Shown: in pieces, positions 8,851 through 15,915 of the stretch
Layout of the letters: every line of letters starts with the position of its first letter
How positions within the stretch are numbered: position 1 is the stretch's first letter
Source of the DNA: Sulfuritalea sp.
Lineage (GTDB): Bacteria; Pseudomonadota; Gammaproteobacteria; Burkholderiales; Rhodocyclaceae
Reading direction: 5' to 3'
DNA length: 64,000 nucleotides
Assembly (NCBI GenBank): GCA_023700805.1
Contig: JAMPYF010000010.1
Location: forward strand, 1 to 64,000
Translations under genes and position numbers: made by a program
Notes under the pieces: model-generated
The model's database searches: none
Told to the model about the DNA's origin: nothing
The model's input: the letters and a program-made list of their open reading frames with translations, nothing else

Positions 8851-9501
8851 TCATGGGTCCTCGACGTCGACGACGGCATTGAATGCCATCGATCTTCGCT
8901 CGCCCGTGCCGCGGAACGGCTCCGCGACATGCAGCAGCCATCCTGGAAACAGGTAGAAATCTCCGACTTGCGGCTTGAAGCTGATCAGCGATTTCGACAA
9001 GCGCTGTTTTCCGCCAATCAGGAAATTGATATAGCCGGCCTGTCGGCCCGAAATATAGGTTCTCGCCTCCTCCGCCTCATCGACGACAGGCAGCTTGAGG
9101 TAGAGCACTCCCGCGACATCACCCGAGTGGAAGTGCACTGGGCTTGGCGTTCCCGCGTACTGGCTGACGACCCAGAAGACATCGAAATCCACGCGCTCGG
9201 CCCGGGAGCCTTCCGCCCGCGCCAGATAGCGCCTGATAAAGCCCGCCACGTGATGGACGAGGGACTCGTCACCCCCTGCCGAAACGAAGTCGGCGGGCAG
9301 CAGGAACTCAGTGCTCCGCTCCGGCGATACCCTGGAATCGGCGTAAGCGTTGAGGCGATCCACCAAAACCTGCGGCAATCGGAGCCTGGCGATCAGCGGC
9401 CCGAAAGGCGAGAAAAAATCCAGCGGCGGATCCGCGGCGTCGACCGCGCAAGGAGTCGTTTCAGCTTCATATCGTCGCAGTCTCCGGGTCGTCGATTCCA
9501 T
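8851..9501 (-). CDS. Putative 2OG-Fe(II) oxygenase (TIGR02466-like)
   Basis: 216 residues. The second half carries the family pattern: VHFHSGDVAGVLYLKLP for the first metal ligands, KPQVGDFYLFPGWLLHVAEP for the distal His, and RRSMAFNAVV for the 2-oxoglutarate-binding Arg. Such small oxygenases hydroxylate or desaturate peptides, amino acids or metabolites using Fe(II), O2 and 2-oxoglutarate. It is the first gene of the leftward cluster (oxygenase, methyltransferase, unknown, radical SAM). Its 3' end overlaps the longer possible methyltransferase reading frame, so the two are probably coupled. Confidence 0.85.
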   Translation of the reverse strand: MESTTRRLRRYEAETTPCAVDAADPPLDFFSPFGPLIARLRLPQVLVDRLNAYADSRVSPERSTEFLLPADFVSAGGDESLVHHVAGFIRRYLARAEGSRAERVDFDVFWVVSQYAGTPSPVHFHSGDVAGVLYLKLPVVDEAEEARTYISGRQAGYINFLIGGKQRLSKSLISFKPQVGDFYLFPGWLLHVAEPFRGTGERRSMAFNAVVDVEDP

Positions 9502-9742
9502 CGCCTATCGTCCAGTCAGCCATGCATTGCGCCAGCCAATAGCATTCGCCGACGCCGGCCCGGGCCGGATTTCAGACTGCATATCAGGTGCGGGTTACGG
9601 TCCGGCAATCTTACCTTGAAAGGTCATGATCGCCTGCTGTCGCTTGCCCGCATGCACATTGTGGCAATTGCCGACCGGCTGCAACTTGTTGGGCAGCCCT
9701 CTGTCGAAGTAAGTCTGGCCACTTGCTCAAACCGAGATAAGC

Positions 9743-10249
9743 ATGTCGCATCGCGTTGCATCGATCCTGCTGGCCCTGCTCCTCGGCGCATGCGCCAGGC
9801 CGGAGCCGGCCCCGCCTGTGGCAGCGCCGCAGCCCGAACCGAAGTCGCCGCCGGTAGTCATCGCGCCTGCGGTACCCAAGGCAAAAAAACCCGGCCCGAT
9901 TCCGACACGGCCGCTGAACGTGAAGACCGACTGTATTTTCCGCGACGAAGCCGGTTACAGCGGAACGATGAAGCTGGCAATCGAACAAGCGCGGGTCCAG
10001 TCTTTCGAAGCCCGTGTCGATGTTCCCCGCCGTGGCAGCTGTCGCTTCAATCTGAAGGATTTCCGCCAGACGCGGCACTTGCCGAACGTCGAGCTGAACC
10101 ATCTGCACGACCGCTGCATCGTGCACGTTTGGGAACAGGGCGAGCGGGTCACCGTCGCCTTCCAGCAATGTCAGAAAATGTGCTCCGGCAGTGCCTGGGA
10201 AGGCCTCTGGCCCATTCTGACCGACACCCGCAGCGGTACTTGCGCCTGA
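9743..10249 (+). CDS. Small outer-membrane-type lipoprotein of unknown function
   Basis: 168 residues. The N-terminus is a lipoprotein signal (SILLALLLGAC, lipobox Cys about residue 17). A Pro/Ala/Lys-rich linker of about 40 residues follows, then a compact C-terminal domain with several cysteines (KTDCIFRDEAGY, GSCRFN, DRCIVHV, QQCQKMC). The cysteines could form disulfides in the periplasm. It is transcribed divergently from the oxygenase cluster across a 241-base gap (9502-9742). No family was recognised. Confidence 0.7.
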   Translation: MSHRVASILLALLLGACARPEPAPPVAAPQPEPKSPPVVIAPAVPKAKKPGPIPTRPLNVKTDCIFRDEAGYSGTMKLAIEQARVQSFEARVDVPRRGSCRFNLKDFRQTRHLPNVELNHLHDRCIVHVWEQGERVTVAFQQCQKMCSGSAWEGLWPILTDTRSGTCA

Positions 10250-10291
10250 CTCCGCGCGACGCAGGTCGGGAACAAGCCCCTACCTGCAGAG

Positions 10292-10837
10292 TCAAGGTTT
10301 TGGCTTAGGGCAGTAGCCGAAAAGATCCGCGGCATCGCTGCGCCGGATCGGCTGCACGGGCAGGCCGTGCCAGACCACGGCAGAATCTCCGTTCATGGTG
10401 TCGAGTAGGGCGTCCTCGTCAGCGGGCTGTCCAGTCGCGTTCCGGCATCCGGCAAGGAATGCGGGAAGGTCCCGGTCGTCGAGCAACCCGACACCCAGAG
10501 CGGTCTGCAAGAGCACGCTGCCTTCCTCATCGAGATAGGCAGCGCTGGCGAGGCCCGCTGCGGCGCCGGTGTGTGCAGTCAAGCGATCGTCGAGGTCCAG
10601 TCGCCATACAAACGGTGTGTAGTCGAGAGCGACGAACACCGCCTGGGGCCCATTCCGAACAATCCAGTTGCCGGACTCATCGGCAGCATAACGGCTGTTG
10701 AAGAAAGCGATCAGGCCGGCGTGGCTGATGCCCTCGCCCTTCAACTTCCAGCACCCGCGCCGGTCGAGGGACAGCCAGCCATAGCAGGCGGGAATCGTGG
10801 GCCACCTCTGGGCGGCAGAAGGATCAGGGCCAGGCAC
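10292..10837 (-). CDS. Conserved protein of unknown function (DUF2944/DUF2946-like N-terminus)
   Basis: 181 residues from a GTG at 10835-10837. The N-terminal half has YGWLSLDRRGCWKLKGEGISHAG, NGPQAVFVALDYTPFVWRL and similar blocks that I associate with a domain of unknown function widespread in Burkholderiales/Rhodocyclales; the DUF number is from memory and uncertain. There is no signal peptide or membrane segment. It lies downstream of slyD behind a terminator-like hairpin, so it probably has its own transcript or is expressed by readthrough. Confidence 0.65.
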   Translation of the reverse strand: MPGPDPSAAQRWPTIPACYGWLSLDRRGCWKLKGEGISHAGLIAFFNSRYAADESGNWIVRNGPQAVFVALDYTPFVWRLDLDDRLTAHTGAAAGLASAAYLDEEGSVLLQTALGVGLLDDRDLPAFLAGCRNATGQPADEDALLDTMNGDSAVVWHGLPVQPIRRSDAADLFGYCPKPKP

Positions 10838-10863
10838 AGTTCATTGCCCTCGCCGAAAGCGAA

Positions 10864-10882
10864 AAGGGGGCCAAGCCCCCTC
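10864..10882 (-). terminator. Rho-independent terminator after slyD
   Basis: A perfect GGGGGC/GCCCCC stem at 10866-10871 and 10875-10880 with a 3-base loop, followed on the minus strand by TTTT, 25 bases downstream of the slyD stop. Confidence 0.75.
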
Positions 10883-10905
10883 GCGCAAACGAGCGTCAAG
10901 CCGCT

Positions 10906-11388
10906 TCAGTGGTGATGCCCATGTTCGCCATGGACATGGCCGTGAGTGACTTCTTCGTCCGTCGCGGCGCGTACGCCGGTCACGGTGCAGGAAAACAGCA
11001 GGGCGATCCCGGCCAGCGGATGATTGCCATCCACCACGACCTTGTCGTCCGCAATATCGGTGATGGTGAACAGCAGGTCGTCATCTTCGCCATCTTCGCT
11101 GCCGCGCTCGAACTGCATGCCGACTTCGATGTTCTCGGGAAACAGCTGGCGCGCCTCGATGGCGACCAGTTCTGCGTCATATTCGCCGAATGCGTCCTCG
11201 GGTTCCAATTTCACTTCCAGGGCGTCACCCACGGCTTTGCCCTGAAGTTCTTCCTCGATCCGATCGAAAATTCCGCCATAGCCGCCGTGCAGGTAGACCA
11301 GCGGTGCCGCACCTTCGTCGATGGACGTGCCATCAACGTCCCTGACGCTGTAATTGAGAGTGACGACGGTGTTCCTAGCGATGAGCAT
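10906..11388 (-). CDS. slyD: FKBP-type peptidyl-prolyl isomerase SlyD
   Basis: 160 residues from the ATG at 11386-11388, with an AAGGA site. The FKBP core with inserted flap is clear: VTLNYSVRDVDG, APLVYLHGGYGGIFDRIEEEL, KLEPEDAFGEYD, DGNHPLAGIALLF. The C-terminus is His-rich (HGHVHGEHGHHH), as expected for the metal-binding tail of SlyD. SlyD is a cytoplasmic prolyl isomerase and chaperone that also delivers nickel. The first codons overlap the 3' end of bcp by 14 bases, indicating coupling. Confidence 0.95.
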   Translation of the reverse strand: MLIARNTVVTLNYSVRDVDGTSIDEGAAPLVYLHGGYGGIFDRIEEELQGKAVGDALEVKLEPEDAFGEYDAELVAIEARQLFPENIEVGMQFERGSEDGEDDDLLFTITDIADDKVVVDGNHPLAGIALLFSCTVTGVRAATDEEVTHGHVHGEHGHHH

Positions 11389-11869
11389 GTTGCTTTCCTT
11401 TGCCGTTGAGGCTTTTAACAAGTTGATAAACCTCGGCGGCATGCCCTTTCGGATGCACATCGTAGAGGGCGTGACGAACGATGCCTTCCTTATCGACGAC
11501 GAATGTGGAACGTATTACGCAGAGCTTCTTGTGGCCGTCCCGTTCGCGAAACTGGGACACGCCGAACTTGCGACAGACATCGCCTTCCTCGTCCGACAAG
11601 AGCCGCACCGACAGGCCGTGCTTGTCGCGAAAATCCGCGTGGGACAGACAATCGTCACGCGAGACGCCGAGCACGACGCAGTCCAAACGGGCGAATTCGT
11701 TTTCGTGATCCGAGAAATCAGCGGCCTCCAGGGTGCAATAGGGGGTTCCGTCGCGCGGATAGAAAAACAGCACGGCATGTTGGCGACCGCGCAGCGAGCC
11801 AAAATCGAACCACTCCATATCGGCGTCGGGCAGCGAAAACTCCGGCGCTTTTTCACCTTGATGCAGCAT
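11375..11869 (-). CDS. bcp: Thioredoxin-dependent peroxiredoxin, Bcp/PrxQ type
   Basis: 164 residues with AAGGAG upstream. The PxxxTxxC active site is present (PRDGTPYC, peroxidatic Cys about residue 45), and GVSRDD, LSDEEGDV and FVVDKEG follow the PrxQ fold. Five residues after the peroxidatic Cys, where E. coli Bcp has its resolving Cys, there is Ala (CTLEAA), so resolution must use another Cys (for example DDCLSH or DVCRKF) or an external thiol. It reduces hydroperoxides in the cytoplasm. It overlaps slyD. Confidence 0.92.
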   Translation of the reverse strand: MLHQGEKAPEFSLPDADMEWFDFGSLRGRQHAVLFFYPRDGTPYCTLEAADFSDHENEFARLDCVVLGVSRDDCLSHADFRDKHGLSVRLLSDEEGDVCRKFGVSQFRERDGHKKLCVIRSTFVVDKEGIVRHALYDVHPKGHAAEVYQLVKSLNGKGKQHAHR

Positions 11870-11926
11870 GTGGTTCTCCTTCTTCGGCGAACTCGGGTCA
11901 TTCTAACCGAGTCTACCGGCAAGGAA

Positions 11927-13075
11927 TCAAGTGCGGCGGTCCTCCTCGTCGAGCGCCGGCGCATCCTCGTGCAGATGCGGGCTGGCAAGGTATTCGAGGG
12001 AGCGCATTTCGATCAGGCGACTGACGGTACGCTTGAATTCGCCGGCCTGCACACCTTGCGTATACAGTTCTTCGGCCGGGCAGGCGGCGCCGACGATGAG
12101 CTTGACGCGGTGGTCGTAGAGCACATCGACCAGCCAGGTGAAACGCCTTGCTGCGCTGGCCATGTCGGCTCCCATCCGCGGCACCCTGGAGAGGAACAGG
12201 GTGTGGTGCCGATTGGCCAGCCAGAGATAGTCATTCTGCGAGCGCGGGCCGCCGCACAGCGTTGCGAAATCGAACCAGATCACGCCGGGCGCCCGATGCA
12301 CCACCGGCAGTTGCCGGCCCAGCACCTCGACCGGCTGCGTGTGCCCGGGACCGCCCGAGATTTTTCTGAACGTCTGCTCGATGACGGTTTCAGCCGCGGC
12401 GTCGTCGTTCGCGATGAATACCTGGGCCTGCTCCAGCGCCCGCAGACGATAATCGATGCCGGCATCGATCTCGATCACATCCAGTTGCCGCCGCAACAGG
12501 GCTATGGTCGGCAGGAACAACTCGCGCTGCAGCCCGTTCGGGTAGAGGCCGTCCGGCGGATAGTTGGAGGTGATGCAAAACACCACGCCGGCGTCGAACA
12601 GGGCCTGCATCAGGCGGCCCAATATCATGGCGTCGGCGATGTCAGAGACGTGGAACTCGTCGAAGCACATCAGGCGGGTTTCCCGCGCGATGCGCGCCGC
12701 GACTTGCGCCAGCGGATCGGCCTGGTTGCGAAGCGCGCGCAGGGATTCATGAATCTCGCGCATGAAGGCATGGAAATGCACGCGGCGCTTGCGCTGATAG
12801 GGCACCGCGGCGAAGAAGCAGTCCATCAGGAAGCTCTTGCCGCGCCCCACCCCACCCCAGAACCAGACACCGCGCGGCAGTTCGGGATTCACCAGCAGCT
12901 TGCGCAGACGGCTGCGCCGCGCCGCCTTGAGTGCCAGGAGTTCGTCGTAGAACTGCTGCAGGCGCCGGGCCGCGACAAGCTGAGCCGGATCGGCTTCGAT
13001 GCCGCGCGCGGCCAGCGCGGCATTGAAGCCTTCGATCATGCCGTATTTGGGAACCTTGAGGATTTTGTGGGGCAT
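11927..13075 (-). CDS. zapE: Cell-division ATPase ZapE (AFG1 family)
   Basis: About 382 residues from the ATG at 13073-13075 (a TTG nine bases upstream is the alternative). It is an AFG1-like P-loop ATPase: Walker A GGVGRGKS near residue 80, RVHFHAFM, Walker B RLMCFDEFHVSDIADA, CITSNYPPDGLYPNGL and a C-terminal RTVSRLIEM arginine segment. In E. coli ZapE acts at the Z-ring; in mitochondria the homologue is a quality-control factor. It closes the sdh-gltA-odh operon, as in many betaproteobacteria. The ribosome-binding site is weak and lies beside a strong hairpin. Confidence 0.92.
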   Translation of the reverse strand: MPHKILKVPKYGMIEGFNAALAARGIEADPAQLVAARRLQQFYDELLALKAARRSRLRKLLVNPELPRGVWFWGGVGRGKSFLMDCFFAAVPYQRKRRVHFHAFMREIHESLRALRNQADPLAQVAARIARETRLMCFDEFHVSDIADAMILGRLMQALFDAGVVFCITSNYPPDGLYPNGLQRELFLPTIALLRRQLDVIEIDAGIDYRLRALEQAQVFIANDDAAAETVIEQTFRKISGGPGHTQPVEVLGRQLPVVHRAPGVIWFDFATLCGGPRSQNDYLWLANRHHTLFLSRVPRMGADMASAARRFTWLVDVLYDHRVKLIVGAACPAEELYTQGVQAGEFKRTVSRLIEMRSLEYLASPHLHEDAPALDEEDRRT

Positions 13076-13084
13076 CAATGACAA

Positions 13085-13110
13085 GGGCGGCCGGGCTGAC
13101 CCGGCCGCCC
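13085..13110 (-). terminator. Strong hairpin between lpdA and zapE
   Basis: A perfect 11-bp stem (GGGCGGCCGGG/CCCGGCCGCCC, loop CTGA) 20 bases after the lpdA stop and just before zapE. The run of T after it is poor, so it may be an attenuator or RNA-stability element rather than a full terminator. Confidence 0.55.
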
Positions 13111-13130
13111 TGACAGGACAGGCAACAGGT

Positions 13131-14558
13131 TCAGAAGTGTAGCGCGCGCTTGTCGACGGCCAGCGACGCTTCGTGCATGGCCTCGGACAAGGTCGGATGG
13201 GCGTGGCAGATGCGGGCGATATCCTCCGATGCGGCGTTGAACTCCATCGCCACCACGGCCTCGGCGATCAGCTCGGAGGCATTGTTGCCGATCACATGGA
13301 CGCCGAGAATACGGTCGGTCTTGGCGCAGGCGATCATCTTGACGAAGCCGGTGGTGTCGCCCTGGCCCAATGCTCGGCCGTTCGCGGCAAAGGGAATCTG
13401 GCCGCTGCGGTATTCGACGCCTTCATTCTTCAACTGCTGTTCGGTCTTGCCCACCCAGGCGATTTCCGGATGCGTGTAGATGACCCAGGGCACGGTATCC
13501 AGGTTGACATGGCCCTTCTGCCCGGCGATGCATTCCGCCACCATCACGCCCTCCTCCATGCTCTTGTGCGCCAGCATCGGGCCGGGTACGACGTCGCCGA
13601 CGGCCCAGACATTGGGCAGGTTGGTGCGGCAGTTCTTGTCCACCGTGATATAGCCGCGCGGGTTGATCGCCAGGCCGACATTCTCGCCGCCGAGACCTTC
13701 GGTATGGGGCACCCGGCCGACGGAAACGATCAGACGGTCGCACTGCAGGGTACGGGTTTCGTCCCCGAGTTCGTACTCGACGCTGACGCCCTTCTTGCCG
13801 GTTTCGACCTTGGTGATCTTGACGCCGAGCTGGATGTCGAGGCCCTGCTTCTGCGTGAAAACCTTCCAGGCCTCCTTGGCCACGGCCTGATCGGCCGCAG
13901 CGAGGAAATCCGGCAGCGCTTCAAGTATCGTCACTTCGGATCCCAGCCGCTTCCAGACCGAACCCAGTTCGAGGCCGATCACTCCGGCGCCGATCACGCC
14001 AAGCCGCTTCGGCGTCGAGTCGAAGGCCAGGGCCCCGACGTTGTCGCAGATCAGCTTGTTATCGACCGGAATGCCCGGCAGGTGGCGCGCCTTCGAGCCG
14101 GTGGCAACGACGACATGGGTGGCTTCGACGATCTCGCCATCGACGTCGATGCGCCAGCGCTCCTCTTCGCGATTCACGAACTTGCCGTGCCCCGGCAGCA
14201 GCGTGACCTTGTTTTTCTTGAACAGGCCCTTGATGCCGCCGGTCAGCTGACTGACGATGTTGTCCTTGCGCTTCATCATGGTCGCCACATCCATCTTGAC
14301 GCCGCTGGCGGAGATCCCGTGCATGACGAAGGAATGGTTGGCCTGCTCGAAAAGCTCCGAGGATTGCAGCAGCGCCTTGGAGGGAATGCAGCCGACATTG
14401 AGGCAGGTGCCGCCCAGGCGCACTTCGCCCTTCGGGTCGGCGTAAGCCTCGGATTCGATGCAGGCCGTGGACAGGCCGAGCTGCGCGGCGCGTATCGCCG
14501 CCACATAACCGCCGGGGCCGCCGCCGATCACCACGACGTCAAATGTTTTATTTGCCAT
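13131..14558 (-). CDS. lpdA: Dihydrolipoyl dehydrogenase (E3)
   Basis: 475 residues; the start [18 protein letters not shown] is preceded by AAGGA. FAD-binding GGGPGG, the redox disulfide [16 protein letters not shown], the NAD-binding [25 protein letters not shown] and the C-terminal [13 protein letters not shown] with the catalytic His are all present. E3 reoxidises the dihydrolipoyl group of E2 in the 2-oxoglutarate dehydrogenase complex. The gene follows odhB by 10 bases in the same operon, so it is the dedicated E3 for this complex. Confidence 0.97.
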   Translation of the reverse strand: MANKTFDVVVIGGGPGGYVAAIRAAQLGLSTACIESEAYADPKGEVRLGGTCLNVGCIPSKALLQSSELFEQANHSFVMHGISASGVKMDVATMMKRKDNIVSQLTGGIKGLFKKNKVTLLPGHGKFVNREEERWRIDVDGEIVEATHVVVATGSKARHLPGIPVDNKLICDNVGALAFDSTPKRLGVIGAGVIGLELGSVWKRLGSEVTILEALPDFLAAADQAVAKEAWKVFTQKQGLDIQLGVKITKVETGKKGVSVEYELGDETRTLQCDRLIVSVGRVPHTEGLGGENVGLAINPRGYITVDKNCRTNLPNVWAVGDVVPGPMLAHKSMEEGVMVAECIAGQKGHVNLDTVPWVIYTHPEIAWVGKTEQQLKNEGVEYRSGQIPFAANGRALGQGDTTGFVKMIACAKTDRILGVHVIGNNASELIAEAVVAMEFNAASEDIARICHAHPTLSEAMHEASLAVDKRALHF

Positions 14559-14568
14559 GGGGGAATCC

Positions 14569-15795
14569 TTAGACGTCGAGTAGGAGGCGGGCCGGGTCTT
14601 CCAGCGCTTCCTTCATGGTGACCAGGCCCAGCACCGCTTCGCGACCGTCGATGATGCGGTGGTCGTAAGACATGGCGAGGTAGTTGATCGGGCGAATCAC
14701 GATCTGCCCGTTCTCGACCACCGCCCTATCCTTGGTCGCATGCACGCCGAGAATGGCCGACTGCGGCGGATTGATGATCGGAGTCGACAGCATCGAACCG
14801 AATACGCCGCCGTTGGAAATCGAGAATGTGCCGCCGCTGAGGTCTTCCAGGGAAAGCTTGCCGTCCTTGGCCTTGGCGCCGAATTCGGCGATCTTCTTCT
14901 CGATCTGGGCCAGGCTCATCTGGTCGGCGTCGCGCAGGATCGGCACCACCAGGCCGCGCGGACTGCCGACCGCGATGCCGATGTCGAAGTAGCCGTGATA
15001 GACGATGTCGTTGCCATCCACCGAGGCGTTGATCACCGGGTACTTCTTCAACGCGGCAACCGCGGCCTTGACGAAGAAGGACATGAAGCCGAGCTTGACG
15101 CCGTGTTCCTTCTCGAACTTGTCCTGGTACTTCTTGCGCATTTCCATCACCGGGGCCATGTTGACCTCGTTGAAGGTGGTCAGGATCGCGTTGGTGGATT
15201 GCGACTGCACCAGGCGCTCGGCGACGCGGGCACGCAGGCGCGACATCGGCACCCGCTGCTCGGGGCGATCCGCAATGATGGCATCGGCATTGACGACATT
15301 GGGCTGCGGCAGGGCCGGCTTGGCCGCAGGAGTTGGCGCTGGCGACACGGCGGCCGATGCGGCGGCAACCGGCCGGGCAGCGCCGCTGACGTCTTCCTTG
15401 AGAATGCGACCACCGCGGCCACTGCCCTGCACATCGGCGGCAGCAATGCTCTTTTCATCCATGATCTTGCGCGCCGCCGGCATCGCCGTCGCGGCCGTGG
15501 CCGGAGCAGCGGCGGCGGCCGGCTTGGCGGCGGCAGGTGCCGCCACGGCACCCTTGGCCTCGGTGTCCAACTGGGCAATGACTTCGCCCGAAGCCACGGT
15601 CTCGCCGTTGGCCTTGATGATCTTGACGATCACCCCGCTGTCGGGAGCAGGGAGTTCCAGGACCACCTTGTCGGTCTCGATGTCGATCAGATTCTGATCG
15701 CGGGTGACGGCATCGCCTTCCTTGACATGCCAGGCCGACAGGGTGGCTTCGGCCACCGACTCGGACAACTGGGGTACTTTGACTTCGATAATCAT
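14569..15795 (-). CDS. odhB: Dihydrolipoamide succinyltransferase (E2 of 2-oxoglutarate dehydrogenase)
   Basis: 408 residues from the ATG at 15793-15795 ([14 protein letters not shown]). Domains in order: one lipoyl domain with [12 protein letters not shown] (lipoyl Lys about residue 43), an Ala/Pro linker, a peripheral-subunit-binding domain ([21 protein letters not shown]), another Ala/Pro linker, and the catalytic domain ending [13 protein letters not shown] with the catalytic His. It forms the complex core and transfers the succinyl group to CoA. A ~100-base repeat fills the gap to odhA. Confidence 0.96.
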   Translation of the reverse strand: MIIEVKVPQLSESVAEATLSAWHVKEGDAVTRDQNLIDIETDKVVLELPAPDSGVIVKIIKANGETVASGEVIAQLDTEAKGAVAAPAAAKPAAAAAPATAATAMPAARKIMDEKSIAAADVQGSGRGGRILKEDVSGAARPVAAASAAVSPAPTPAAKPALPQPNVVNADAIIADRPEQRVPMSRLRARVAERLVQSQSTNAILTTFNEVNMAPVMEMRKKYQDKFEKEHGVKLGFMSFFVKAAVAALKKYPVINASVDGNDIVYHGYFDIGIAVGSPRGLVVPILRDADQMSLAQIEKKIAEFGAKAKDGKLSLEDLSGGTFSISNGGVFGSMLSTPIINPPQSAILGVHATKDRAVVENGQIVIRPINYLAMSYDHRIIDGREAVLGLVTMKEALEDPARLLLDV

Positions 15796-15807
15796 GATTT
15801 CTCCGCA

Positions 15808-15908
15808 GGGCCGCCCCAAGGAGAAACGGCCAAAAAATGGAGCGGGCGCAGCCCGCGAACAATGGTCATCCCCTTCCTCGGGAAGGGGGCCGGGGGGAAG
15901 GTCTTCAT
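15808..15908 (+). repeat. Intergenic repeat element, copy A
   Basis: A member of a ~100-base family seen three times in this window. Shared layout: GGGCCGcCCCAAGG, then ATGGAGCg, a GCG-AA segment, gTCAtCCCCTtCC hairpin arm, AGGGGGcCGGGGG, ending near GTCTTCAT. It fills the whole odhA-odhB gap, beginning 13 bases from the odhB ATG and ending just before the odhA stop. Confidence 0.7.
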
Positions 15909-15915
15909 TTCTCCG

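Noticed and set aside
10262-10290. GCAGGT...ACCTGC inverted repeat between the lipoprotein and the conserved unknown
   Set aside because: A 6-bp stem with a long loop and no T run; too weak to call a terminator.
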